DNA of 64,000 bases from Hoplostethus atlanticus (Eukaryota; Chordata; Actinopteri; Trachichthyiformes; Trachichthyidae). Positions 52,029 through 62,477 of the stretch are shown here, piece after piece. Under the pieces are notes generated by a model, which saw only the letters and a list, made by a program, of their open reading frames with translations, was not told where the DNA came from and searched no databases. The stretch lies in NCBI GenBank assembly GCA_034670405.1, contig JAXDDX010000057.1, forward strand, positions 2,303,501 through 2,367,500. The letters run 5' to 3'. The first letter of the stretch is position 1. Each line of letters begins with the position of its first letter. Position numbers and translations under genes: made by a program.

Positions 52029-52169
52029 CCCAGGTGATTGGGTGAATTCCAGTGAGTGACAGGCCGACCAGGCAGCAGTTGATGGTTGGGCGGAGTCCCT
52101 CAGATGGGATCAGTGTCCAGGGGGAGGCGGAGGAGGGGATTATGGGGAGCGCTGGCCCCCACTAAGGGG
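52029..52169 (+). other. fgfr2: fgfr2 leader part of the first coding exon
   Basis: This is 5' UTR between acceptor (52028) and start codon (52170). It contains an out-of-frame uORF 52082-52165 whose stop lies four bases before the start codon, and an upstream in-frame ATG at 52104 that would add 22 basic residues. The in-frame stop TGA at 52080-52082 limits any further N-terminal extension. Confidence 0.6.
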
Positions 52170-52284
52170 ATGGCCTCGTGGGCCTGGCTGCTGGCCGTCG
52201 TCCTGCTGTCCCTGCTGACTGTCAGCGTGGCCCGGCCGCCACTCACCGCCACCAAGGAGGAGGAGGCCACTCTGGAACCTGAGG
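52170..52284 (+). CDS. fgfr2: fgfr2, first coding exon: signal peptide and start of ectodomain
   Basis: Fibroblast growth factor receptor 2 is a single-pass plasma-membrane tyrosine kinase that binds FGFs with heparan sulphate. This exon reads MASWAWLLAVVLLSLLTVSV then ARPPLTATKEEEATLEPE. Residues 1-21 form a clear signal peptide (hydrophobic core 6-20, predicted cleavage after Ala21), and ARPxL plus the acidic TLEPE run fit the FGFR2 N-terminus. ATG at 52170 is chosen over the in-frame ATG at 52104 because it has G at -3 and +4 and places the signal peptide at the very N-terminus. The exon ends one base into Glu39 before donor GTAAGC at 52285, in the same phase as the acceptor of the D1 exon at 60067. 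Confidence 0.9.
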
Positions 52285-53672
52285 GTAAGCAAGGAGGACG
52301 GGGGCAAGAGGCCTCGGAGGTGGAGCAAGGTGGAAAACCAGTGGTTGATCTTGTTTTCGTGAGGGAGCGGGTGGAAGAGGTGCACTACTGTCAATTAAAC
52401 CTGGTTCCCAAAGTAGAGTCAGTCAAGCCTCAGAGGACTAACAGGCCTAACTAGGTCAGACTGATAGACAATCACATTTATGACGCAATCACTTATCAAT
52501 CAAATGATGACAATTAATTAACAGTAACAGGGTGAAGAGAACTGAAAGGATTTAACAGAGGACAATCTGTCTAACCTGGCCTGGCCGGCACCACCAGCCT
52601 CTATGAAGACAAGGACAAACTAGGAGAAATGATGGAAGAAACCCTGGGCGGGGCAATTCAAAGAGGCATCCCTCAGCCAGGACGGCTGGGCGGGCAATAG
52701 ATGACAAATTGCAGTGCAGGCCATGTAGTCAGTGATGTAGTGGTAAATAAAAATCAGAAATGCATTAATCCATGTTGCTATCCTCATATAACAGTCAGTT
52801 GATGAATTTTGAATTTAGGTTATAAATATTGAGGCTAAAAGTTTGAGTTTCCGTGGGTGAGCCCAGCACCATGTCCCCCAGGGCCTCCAGGAAAGTGATG
52901 ACTAGTTTGTTTTCTGTTGTTTCAGTCTGTGTAGATAGGACAGGGGGAGAATAGTTTTCACCCTGTTACCTCCACACCAACACTATAAACATTGGTCCTC
53001 AGTTGAAGGGTCGCTATCAAATGGGAGCAGGTCTTATTACATCCCTCCCATCCACTGAGGCCGAGCTGAGAATCAAACAAACAGGGAGAAAGGAATTCAC
53101 AGACGTTTTTGAGGTGGGGGGAAAATGTCCTAATAAACAACTAACAAAGGAAAGTGACTAACCTCGGCGTGGTGAGCGTCTCGTTGGCAACACCGTTTCT
53201 TTCTAATACCCGTGCTAGTTGAAGGTCTCTACTCTTGATTGTTAAAGGCGAGCTTGCAGACCCCGTGCGAGGGGGACGAGGGAGGGCTGCGAAGGAAGGA
53301 GGGTGGGACAGTGTTTATGCTGGCATCTCTTCTCATGCCCTGCCTGCCTGGAAAGAAACAGAGGGAGGGAAAAGAGCGAGAGCTGGATTCAGAGCAGTTT
53401 TTGCCTCGTCTCGCCACTTTTTCTGGGAAGTTTTGTAGATGAAAACGTTTGTGAAACTATAGCTTTTTAAGTTGGTTTTGTGGAAGGGCCTTCCTCTACA
53501 GCTGCAGACAGACAGCAGGGCTTTCTGAGGCTTCTCCCTCCTCTGTCTCCAGTGTAATTAGAGTTGTTGTGATGGATGGTAAGTCACATTCCTGAGCCTT
53601 TTGTTCCCAAGCTTTAATCAACATGCTAATTGTAAGTTGGGCCAACAACAGAGCATCACTTTTTTAAGCCTC

Positions 53673-53674
<2 letters not shown>

Positions 53675-53716
<42 letters not shown>

Positions 53717-53724
53717 ACACACAC
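53675..53724. repeat. (AC)n microsatellite, 50 bp
   Basis: An AC run with one AG interruption, fgfr2 intron 2. Confidence 0.97.
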
Positions 53725-54773
53725 TTGCCCTTTGCCCTGGAGGTCGGGTGTAGCTCTTACTTACCTTGCCCCGGCAGGCCACCTCAGCTCGTCCCTCTCG
53801 CTGTTGTTTTTGTTGTGCCGTCTCAGACCTCTTGGCCAAATTGCCTGGATGCTACGCTACATGGCCACGGAGAAAACAGCGGAGGGCGTTGGGGAAGGAG
53901 CGAGAGAGAGCGAGAGAGAGCGAGAGAGAGAGAGAGGGAGTTTTCCAGCGTTATCCAATCCTCCAGGAAAGTTCTAAGAGGATTTGTGCATATTTGACTT
54001 CTCCTTTTTAGATGGAGAGATTACGGGGGGGAGCTGGAGAAGTCATGTGACCGGGGATTAAGTGGCTAGACCCGGGGGTCACATGATGAGGGATCAACAG
54101 GGCACACAGACTGGAGGCTCACCGAGAACTGGCCTGCTTATCTGATCCCAGATCTGTCCCCCCCCCCCCTGCTCTCCTGCACATGGCAAACACAGGCTGC
54201 AAGCGCTAGTTTCTCACTCGCCGTCCACAGCTGCAGCTCGCTATAGGCTGCTTCCACTGAATGCTTGCAATGTGACGGCGGGTCTCGCTTGGCTATGCTG
54301 CTGTCATCTGTAGGGCGTACATGTTAAGGGAGACAGATTGGCTGGTCCCGCCCTCTTTGTCCTAATGACCCCCCTACAGAGCTGTTTGGGAATTCCACCC
54401 TCCTCCACCCCCCCACCACCACCACCCTGGTCCTCCGCCCTGCCCCAGTGCCCTACAGCCACTGTCACACCACTGCCTGTGTCTAGGAGCAGTGATTGCT
54501 GTAGATGCACCAGATTGCATATCAATGTTGCCTCTATAGAGCCCAGCCCCCGCACCCCTGGTGGCCCTTGCTCGCTTTGTTTACCTGTGGCTGCTGTAAC
54601 AGTAGAAGTAGAGCGTGCACCTCCGGTAAAGGCCCCCTCCACAACAGGCCTATTGTTGTCGCCGTAGCCACTTTAGTATCTATGGGAGTGTTTACCTTGT
54701 CCAGGCGCTCTCCGTTTGCACTGTGATTAAAATACTCCGACTGAGCCCGCGTAACAATAGGACCAAGCACAGG

Positions 54774-54775
<2 letters not shown>

Positions 54776-54823
<48 letters not shown>
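54776..54823. repeat. (GT)n microsatellite, 48 bp
   Basis: A pure GT run, fgfr2 intron 2. Confidence 0.97.
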
Positions 54824-54825
<2 letters not shown>

Positions 54826-55199
54826 TTAACAGCGCTCTGCTCTGTGGTGCGTTCAAGTCCCGGCCGCTTGATGATGAATAAAGGTGACACCAGGCACATT
54901 AGGCTAGAAAAGAGTTTCCAGTGTAATCTGGCAACTCAGATGTATTCTTCAGTAACAGCATAGGGACAAACACTGCAGAACAGTTGAGTGGTTGAGTAAA
55001 TAAAGGCTAAATTATGTCATGGGCACAATATGAAATAATCCCTGCGTTGTCACATGTATGTCACATGATGATCATTAAGGTTTATATTGGCATACTTTTA
55101 CTAATTGGCTACATATGCTTGTTTTAATCTGATTATGTGTAGAGGAACAACAGTTGGTATAGCCTTTATTTCAACAGTTATGATGATAAACACTTCTGG

Positions 55200-55200
<1 letters not shown>

Positions 55201-55244
<44 letters not shown>
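55201..55244. repeat. (TG)n microsatellite, 44 bp
   Basis: A pure TG run, fgfr2 intron 2, with an irregular TG-rich block following at 55360-55421. Confidence 0.97.
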
Positions 55245-55249
<5 letters not shown>

Positions 55250-55957
55250 TGACAGTCAAGCAGGTTGTAGGGTTATTACCTATCTTTAACACTGGAATCT
55301 ACACAGTGGGAGTCAGGCTGTAAAAGTATAAAAGTGTCAGCTGGCCTGTTAATGACATGGTGTGTGTGTTGTCTGTGTGTGTGTTGTGTGTGTTGTCTAT
55401 GTGTGTGTGTGTGTGTGTGTGGCGATGGCAATGGAACTGAACTCTCCTTCTAAACAAACGCGACGTGTCCGGCCAGCAGCGTGACCGAGGGGCAGTTAGA
55501 CTGAATAGGCCGCCTTCACACAACGACTTTTATTAGCCTGCCGTTGGCTGGTGTTAGTCTTGAGGTGTGTGTGTGTGTGTGTGCATGTGTGTGTGTGTTT
55601 GTGGACTGTTATTTTCCTTGGCTGATGCCCCAGACAATGCCTCGTTCAATCTCACACCTGTCTGATAAGAGGCTGGGTAGAGCTGCTACCTGCTCCAGCT
55701 TGTGCTTCAGGTCTCAGTGTCCAGTCTGCTGCGTGGCAGGAGGCCAACAGGGATCAGCACCACACTGATGGGGTTCAAGATGACACTCAATAAAGCTAAA
55801 AACAGAAGTTAGGTGTACAGATCAGATGCAAAAAAATGATGATGAAATGTGTTAATAAAGTTAAACAAAGTTATGAAATCAGACCTGTCCATAGGCTCCA
55901 GCCTCCTGTGGCCCTGAATTGGTAGTGGGTAAAAAAAATCAATTGATGAATGAACCT

Positions 55958-56000
55958 TCAGGTAAAAAAAATGTAATGAATTACATTTTTTTTTACCTGA
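55958..56000. repeat. 43 bp foldback with 2-base loop
   Basis: TCAGGTAAAAAAAATGTAAT is followed, after GA, by its complement with one extra T. Near-perfect palindrome in fgfr2 intron 2; possibly the core of a very small MITE. Confidence 0.85.
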
Positions 56001-56629
56001 TAATTTTTACTTGGCTGAGTGTGAGTGTGAGCTCTTTTTTCCGAGGGATAAAAAAACATTGTAGCAGGACAGAGGAAGGTCCAGGAGGCCTGTGGTGATG
56101 AAGGTTTAACCCTGGGAGCACTGATGGTGATAGGGGGTGAGATGGGGGTCGAGGGAGGGGCGGGTCAAACTGGAGAGGCCAGTTGCCATGGACGCCAGCG
56201 GGAGCCAGTTGGCGGAGCGGTCCCATTGTCATAACAAAAAAAACAAAAAAAAGAGAGCCGGAGAGGGATTTGAATGTGAAAGGACACGGACATCAGAAAG
56301 GACGGGAGAGACAAAAAAAAAGGGGGGAGAAAAGTCCTGGGATTTGACTGCGTGAGGAGGATGCAGAGGGAAAGGGGAGAGGAAAAAGGAGAGATGGGAA
56401 GGGCAGGCAGAGATAATGTGATTTGTCAGTGTGTGTGTGGCTGTCTGTTCGCCTGCGTGCTGAGTGTGTGTGTGCCCTCAACATGGTAAGCCATTACATC
56501 TCATCCACGTCCAGAACGCAACGGGGGAGAGATGGGAGAATAGATCTGCAGACGTAGAGTCATAACATCCTTTCTGCGAGGAAAAACTCCAGGGCCACCG
56601 TACCCCCCCGCTGTGACGCTTTGATAGAC

Positions 56630-56693
56630 CAGCCAGCCAGACAGACAGACAGACAGACAGACAGGCAGACAGGCAGACATACAGACAGACAGG
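56630..56693. repeat. (GACA)n/(GGCA) tetranucleotide repeat
   Basis: AGAC units with interspersed AGGC variants, fgfr2 intron 2. Confidence 0.92.
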
Positions 56694-56814
56694 CACGTGG
56701 CAGCAAGGAGGAATTCTTGAAAATTGCTTGCCGCATTTTGCCGCAAGCAAAATGTCAATGAGACTAATTACTGCCACGACGGCGTGAGTGAAGGAAAGAG
56801 GGAGGTAGAGAAGA

Positions 56815-56821
56815 GAGGAGA

Positions 56822-56898
<77 letters not shown>
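56815..56898. repeat. (GA)n microsatellite, about 84 bp
   Basis: A GA run with two GATA interruptions. One strand is all purine, so triplex formation is possible. It gives rise to Ser/Leu-repeat open frames on the other strand. Confidence 0.97.
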
Positions 56899-57229
56899 GT
56901 GTGAGTTGACAGCCTGAATCTATCACACCTGATAGAGACATTGATAATGAAGTGAGAGACAGAGAGTTGTTCAACAGAGGGGAGGCAAAATGATAGCGGC
57001 GAAGAAGAAAGGAGGGAAAAAGAGAAGACTGTTTGATAGAAATTGAGCGAGCGAGCCTGTATGAGTGTGTGTGTGGGCGGGGGGTGATTCTCCCTCCCTT
57101 CTCGTGGTGCAGAGGAGGATGAAATGTCGCAGAGATGAAAAATCTGCAGTGAAGTGTTTTCAACTCTTAAACTCATCCTGTGTCCCTGAAGCACTCCTCA
57201 AGTGGATGAAATTAGGGAGCTGAAAGCAG

Positions 57230-57231
<2 letters not shown>

Positions 57232-57292
<61 letters not shown>
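57232..57292. repeat. (GT)n microsatellite, 61 bp
   Basis: A pure GT run; its twin lies 98 bases downstream at 57391. Confidence 0.98.
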
Positions 57293-57294
<2 letters not shown>

Positions 57295-57388
57295 CCTGTA
57301 TCTGCCGATCTCTGTATGCACATGTTTGTCTACGCACGCATTTGTTTGCACAGTTTCATTAGCAGCAGTGGTTGTTGCTGCATTCGTT

Positions 57389-57390
<2 letters not shown>

Positions 57391-57449
<59 letters not shown>
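57391..57449. repeat. (GT)n microsatellite, 59 bp
   Basis: A second long GT run in the same orientation as 57232-57292. Confidence 0.98.
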
Positions 57450-57450
<1 letters not shown>

Positions 57451-57565
57451 AGGAGTTTCCCATGAACAATCAGGCATGCAGGAGGTGTCAACAGGTTTGG
57501 GAAGGGGGTCAGGGTTAGGTCAGCAGGGTCAAGAGGGGAGGAGGAGGAAGAGGAAGCCGGGACAG

Positions 57566-57600
<35 letters not shown>

Positions 57601-57803
57601 GAAGGGGAGGTGAAAGAGAGAAATGAAGAGGGAGGAGTTGACGGAGGGCGACAGATGGAAACAGCGGAGATAAGAAAACGATGAAGGCAGAACTAACACG
57701 TGTGTGCTTTCTTAAATAAGAGACACCATTTGGCGAGATCCTTCCCTGTCCTGATCCTCCCTCCCTCCATCTCTCCTTCAGTCAGACCTTCTAGTGTAAC
57801 TGG

Positions 57804-57834
<31 letters not shown>

Positions 57835-57853
57835 CCATGTGTGTGTGTGTGTG
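57804..57853. repeat. (CA)n-(GT)n inverted microsatellite pair
   Basis: A 28-base CA run, a short ATGTCCAT centre and a 16-base GT run. Because CA pairs with GT this forms a natural hairpin. Confidence 0.93.
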
Positions 57854-57975
57854 ATGCATGGTACTTGTCAAACTATAAGGATATCCCTTCTCAGTCTTTC
57901 CCATATCGGCTTTCTACGAAGCACCTCAGCGGCCCCCTTTTCTCTCATATGTGCTGACAGACAGTGCACCCTGCA

Positions 57976-57978
<3 letters not shown>

Positions 57979-58013
<35 letters not shown>
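57979..58013. repeat. (GT)n microsatellite, 35 bp
   Basis: A pure GT run, fgfr2 intron 2. Confidence 0.97.
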
Positions 58014-58015
<2 letters not shown>

Positions 58016-58474
58016 GTTCCAAGTGTCACTTTGCTAAGACAGCCTCATCGAGCCCCCCCCCCCCCCGTAAAGTTTTCCATGCCTGCTAGCTTAAAGGCCC
58101 AGGCTGTTTCTGGGCCTAGCGGGTTACAACAGCTCCTTCCATCAAACAATGGAGGAAAAGACGGCGTCAGTCATGATGCTGAAGTGAAGGCGTGCCGGTA
58201 CGGAAAAGTATGTCGTAAAAAACAACAAAAGCGGCAGAGACAGGTCCCATCACTCAGCACAGTAGCTCCACCCCCACCAGACCACACACTGAGTCCTGGC
58301 TGGGGAGGGAGGGGTTAATTATTTCCGGAAAGAAGAAGAAAAAAAACCAAAAACGATCACAATACCGGAACTGTACCTGTGTGTCTATGTGCCCAGGGGG
58401 AACGTTTAGAGGCTTGCGCACATGCTCCGTCCGCTGGCTGGTGGCGAAATGACTTTCCCTTCCTGCCGGGACTG

Positions 58475-58476
<2 letters not shown>

Positions 58477-58517
<41 letters not shown>
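58477..58517. repeat. (GT)n microsatellite, 41 bp
   Basis: A pure GT run, fgfr2 intron 2. Confidence 0.97.
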
Positions 58518-58518
<1 letters not shown>

Positions 58519-58688
58519 AATGTTTTTTGGAGAGGTGTATTGAGGTACAGGAAAGGTTGCTGCTGCCTCTATAATTGTGGCTATGCTGTATGTACACCTA
58601 CACCACTGGCTTTTCCATACGCTTTTCCATTGTTGCTAACCCCCCCATCTTTTTAATCCCTCTTAGTTCAGCCCTTTTACTGAAGAAG

Positions 58689-58690
<2 letters not shown>

Positions 58691-58722
<32 letters not shown>
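58691..58722. repeat. (CA)n microsatellite, 32 bp
   Basis: A pure CA run, fgfr2 intron 2. Confidence 0.97.
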
Positions 58723-58723
<1 letters not shown>

Positions 58724-60066
58724 TTTTGTACCGCAATAAAAAGGGGAAACTTGGAATTTCTCCCTGTTTTTTTCACAATGAAGGGTTTTTACGGAGTGTT
58801 AAGATCTGTCTATGTTTGAGCCGAGAGAATGTACAGATTTGTGTGTGTGTATGTGTGTGTGTGTGTGTGTGCAAGAAAGTCTGCAAGAGCCTCAGGGTGA
58901 CCGAAATTGGCGTCGCTATATACAGCAACAGCCAACTTATATTTCTGGCAGGTTTTTCCTCCACTTGCTCGACGTTTCAGTCGCGGTCCAGATTTCACAT
59001 GGATGAGGATAAAAAAAAACAAACCTGCACCGACGTAGCGTATCGGCTACGGGAACCCAGAACCGACTATCCACTATCTACTTAGTTGACAGACACGCTT
59101 CTCTCCACACAGTTGTACAAGTCAGAGGACACGGTGTACACACATGCGCTCACAGGAGGACTTGGAGCTTCTCCCAGAAGAGAGGAGGTTTTTTTTTTTT
59201 TTTTTAATGCTCTTTGGAGTTGAGCTGAGTTTCTTTTTTTGCTCTCTATGCTTTGGCCCCGGCAGATCCTGCGCAAGGGGTTGAAACTAGATTCTCCATG
59301 GCCGTGTTGTGAGAGAAGGAAAGAAAAGAAGAGAGAGAGAGATGGAAAACAGAAGAGTCGAGCTACAGTCAGGTCAAGGTTTTTCGAAGCTTATAGGCAC
59401 ACGGTCCAAAACAGGGGGGAAAAAAGGAAAGAGAAGAGCGCGTCCTCCCCACCCACCCTCGTAACCACTTCCGTTCTGGACCTTTCTGGCTGCTTTCCTT
59501 TCTGATGGGCAGACGAACTGGAGTTTTACAACCTTTTTTTTAAATTTATCTGCAGAGATCTGTCTGTACTGCTGCTACTCACCCACACACACACACACAC
59601 ACTGGCTGCTTGGCATTTCTGCTGAAAGGGAGGCGGGCGGGGGGGGAGGAGGGTGAGGGGCACTGTCTTATCAGGGCAATGATGTCCAATTCTCACCAGC
59701 TCTCAAAGCATTGATTGTTTTTTCCTCTGCACACTCTGCTATGGCCATAACTGCATGCTCTGAATCTATACACAGCAATCACTCTGTATTGATAGACCAG
59801 CGGTGTCTTCTGACTGGGCGGTTGTCATAACAACATGTCGGTGTAACGGTTAAAAAATGGGCCTCCTCCTTTTCTATATTGCTCCTCCTGCAAAAAGTGG
59901 AATCAAGTGCATCTATTGGGGGTTTATGTGGTGTTTTTTTTTATTTCTTACACTATGGCTTGTTTCTTCCTCTCCCACCTCTTTTCCTCTCTCCTTCTTG
60001 TGCACCCTCCTCCTCCTCCTCCTTTCCCGTTTTCCTCCAATCCTCTACCCCCCACTCGCTCTGCAG

Positions 60067-60324
60067 AGGCGCCGAACAAATACCAAATCTCTAAACCCAC
60101 GGTGTGCTCGGTGCACCCCGGGGAGCTGCTGAAGCTGAGCTGCCCTCTGCCCACGGCGGGGACCATCACCTGGACCAAAGACGGCAGCTCGCTGGGCGCC
60201 AACAACCGCACGCTGATAGAGCAGGAGGTGCTGCAGATCCGCGATGCCACGGCCAAGGACTCGGGCCTGTACGCCTGCACCAGCGTGGGCAGGGACACGG
60301 TCTGCTTCATAGTGAACGTCACAG
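60067..60324 (+). CDS. fgfr2: fgfr2, exon for Ig-like domain 1 (D1)
   Basis: This 258-base exon (phase 1 in and out) encodes residues 39/40-124 and ends on NVT. The Ig fold is visible as KYQISKPTV (strand A), SVHPGELLKLSCPLP with Cys64, ITWTKDG with Trp74, the sequon NNRT (Asn85), LQIRDATAKDSGLYACTS with Cys109, and FIVNVT with a second sequon at Asn122. Cys64-Trp74-Cys109 and the DSGLYAC motif are classic. SVHPGELLKL and the TKDG-L--NNRT spacing point to FGFR2 rather than other FGFRs. D1 is the autoinhibitory ectodomain module, dispensable for FGF binding and often skipped in receptor isoforms. There are two extra cysteines, Cys52 and Cys118. Acceptor CTGCAG at 60061-60066, donor GTGAGT at 60325. 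Confidence 0.95.
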
Positions 60325-60641
60325 GTGAGTCAGGGACAGGTCAGGACAGGTCAGGACGGGACAAGGAGTTTCAAGGATTAGGGCAAGGCTCGACTGAGAC
60401 TGAGTCCAGGGAAGTGGCCATGGAGCGGATGTGGACAGGGAGGCGAGAGGTCTGGCGTTTGTGGTCATCCTGAGTGACTCTGGGTTTCTAGTGAGTGTGT
60501 GTGTGTGTGTGCACAGCGTTAGCAGCAACCGGCTATTACCTCATAGCTTAACAAGAAAACCCTCCTAATATACGTGTGTGTGTGTGTGTGTGTGTGCGCG
60601 GTCTGAGAGGAGGTGGCAGTAACCCTGGTTGCTCTGTGCAG
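60325..60641 (+). other. fgfr2 intron 3, 317 bp
   Basis: A short intron from GTGAGT to GTGCAG. It contains repeated GGTCAGGACA units at 60341-60358 and two GT runs (60494-60511 and 60574-60596), the second ending 45 bases before the acid-box exon. The pyrimidine tract before the acceptor is weak. Confidence 0.9.
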
Positions 60642-60716
60642 ATGCCATCTCGTCGGGGGATGACGAAGACGATACGGAGCGATCGGAGGACACCGGGGCG
60701 GACGGAGAGCAGATAA
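60642..60716 (+). CDS. fgfr2: fgfr2, acid-box exon
   Basis: This 75-base exon completes Asp125 and reads AISSGDDEDDTERSEDTGAD then GEQI, ending one base into the next codon before donor GTGAGT at 60717. SSGDDEDD is the acid box between Ig domains D1 and D2 of FGFRs, which folds over the heparan-sulphate and FGF site and contributes to autoinhibition. Phase 1 at both ends means skipping it keeps the reading frame. The DAISSGDDEDDT string is shared with FGFR2 generally, while ERSED-GADGEQ resembles the fish form as I remember it. The next exon (D2) is not in the window, so the gene is 3'-truncated here. Confidence 0.93.
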   Translation: MPSRRGMTKTIRSDRRTPGRTESR

Positions 60717-61189
60717 GTGAGTATGGGCAGATGCCCTTTGAGCAAGGCACCTAAACCACCCGGCTGCTCGAGGTTTAAAAAAAGGTCAGGGCAGATAGGG
60801 GGGGGGGGAGGAACGATCAGCAGATGCCCCGGTCCTCTCCCTCTCTTACGACGACTTCCTCTACAGCCGCGGCTTCCTAACAACGTGTCAAAACATCATA
60901 ACGGAATGCTTTCGCCGTCGCCGCTCAGACACGTCCAAAGACTCGATCCCCCCCGAGCGGAGTAATCTACTTGGCTGTTGTCAGCGTTGATTAGCACAGT
61001 ACCGACACGGTGATTATGAACCGGGGAGCGAGAAGGCGGTCCGTCCTCGCTCCCTCCGGGACCAGGAGGAGACAGCTGTGCGGCAGATTCCCTCCAGCGC
61101 TCATATCAGCTCTTACCCTGCACATCTTCTGCTACTCTATACCTTAGCATTCCTGTCTGGACCTATACTGTGAGGTGTAAGTTGTGTGG

Positions 61190-61190
<1 letters not shown>

Positions 61191-61233
<43 letters not shown>
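61191..61233. repeat. (TG)n microsatellite, 43 bp
   Basis: A pure TG run, fgfr2 intron 4. Confidence 0.97.
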
Positions 61234-61234
<1 letters not shown>

Positions 61235-61387
61235 TCCCAGGCACGGCACTCCAGGGAAGAGAGATTCCTTACATTCCTTTAGCTAGTGTCTCTCAGGTAG
61301 TCAGGCCCCGTGGAGCCAGCCAGCCAGTCAGCTGGGCTCATCCATTATGAACGACGCCCATCTGGACCCAGTTACCCACCCGATGGG

Positions 61388-61388
<1 letters not shown>

Positions 61389-61447
<59 letters not shown>
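61389..61447. repeat. (TG)n microsatellite, 59 bp
   Basis: A pure TG run, in inverted relation to the CA run at 61541-61603. Confidence 0.98.
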
Positions 61448-61449
<2 letters not shown>

Positions 61450-61540
61450 GTGAGCGAGACAGAACGTTTTAGTCCATGTGTGTCTGCTTGTATGTGTATG
61501 CAAGTATCTGGGTTAGGGATGTGTTTATATAAGCATGATG

Positions 61541-61561
61541 CACGCACACACACACACACGC

Positions 61562-61603
<42 letters not shown>
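61541..61603. repeat. (CA)n microsatellite with CG steps, 63 bp
   Basis: A CA run with three CG dinucleotides near its left end, fgfr2 intron 4. Confidence 0.96.
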
Positions 61604-61607
<4 letters not shown>

Positions 61608-62068
61608 AGGGCTGAAGTGAAGATGAGGGCTTCCACATCTTGTTAAAATTCTCCACACGCACTGCGTCTCACTGTGAGTCCTCCTCCTCCACTTTGGGTT
61701 TGACTGTAATTGCCTGAAATCCATTAAATATGGGGGAGAGAGGAACTCAGCAAGAGGAAAAAAAATGGGGGAGAGAGGGGGGGAAACAATCCAGCGATTC
61801 TGGCGGTAATAAGCTGTTTGAAAACAAAAACGAAAGCTGTTCTGGCAGTCCGGTCACATTTTCTCGCAGTGTGTGTGTTTTCTGAAAATTCAGAAAACCG
61901 AGATTATTATTAAAAGAAAGGGGAGGAAGAGGCGAGGGAGACGAGAAAGGGGTAAAAGGGGGGAGTGGAGGAAGAGGGTGCGGATGCGGGGAGGTTGTTG
62001 GATCAGCACCAGCAACTTCTCTGAGTTATGGCGTGGAGCCCTGGCCCCGGGCCCGAGGACTGGAGAGG

Positions 62069-62095
62069 AGGGAGGGAGGGAGGGAGGGAGGGAGG
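62069..62095 (+). repeat. (GGGA)n repeat with quadruplex potential
   Basis: Six or more GGGA units in tandem, giving evenly spaced G3 runs. Confidence 0.9.
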
Positions 62096-62406
62096 AGGAG
62101 GAGGCTGCATGTAGGCATGGGAGGAGTGAGAGTGTGTGGGGTGCAGCATTATATTCCTCATCCAGAATGAGTTGGGTTCAGGCCCACCGCAAAAACACAA
62201 CGTTTTGATTTCACTTTTCTGTTGTAAAGAGAGACGAACGACACGGGGCCCCGGAAAAAAAAAAAAAAAAAAAAGCAGGGAGGAAAAGTTGAAGGAGAGA
62301 GTTTGTCCATCGTCAGCAATGGGTGGTGTTATTGGAGGAGACGTGGAAGGGCCTCTACAGGGATCTGGGAGGGAGGCTGTTTTTGTTTTGGTTGGGGTGG
62401 TAGCGC

Positions 62407-62414
62407 TGACGTCA
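62407..62414. promoter_or_regulatory. Full CRE-like site TGACGTCA
   Basis: A perfect 8-base palindromic ATF/CREB consensus in fgfr2 intron 4, 71 bases from a second identical site. Confidence 0.45.
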
Positions 62415-62477
62415 TGATGAAGTTAAAAGGCCACGTGGATGTTTGCTTTCTGCATTCATCTCTGTCTGCCCTGTTGA

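Larger units (their letters stand above)
52285..60066 (+). other. fgfr2 intron 2, about 7.8 kb
   Basis: It runs from donor GTAAGC to acceptor CTGCAG (60061-60066). It is very rich in dinucleotide repeats (listed separately), with a (GACA)n run, a long (GA)n run and a 43-base foldback. Remaining sequence is unassigned. Open frames in it are mostly repeat translations. Confidence 0.85.

Noticed and set aside
52285..52454. Read-through of the fgfr2 first coding exon into the intron
   Set aside because: The frame passes a consensus donor (GTAAGC at 52285), and splicing to 60067 restores the known FGFR2 sequence in phase.
54845..54866. tRNA B-box-like GTTCAAGTCCC
   Set aside because: There is no matching A box or cloverleaf within tRNA distance.
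56478..57194. 238-codon minus-strand open frame with long Ser/Leu repeats
   Set aside because: It is produced by translation of the (GA)n and (GACA)n simple repeats.
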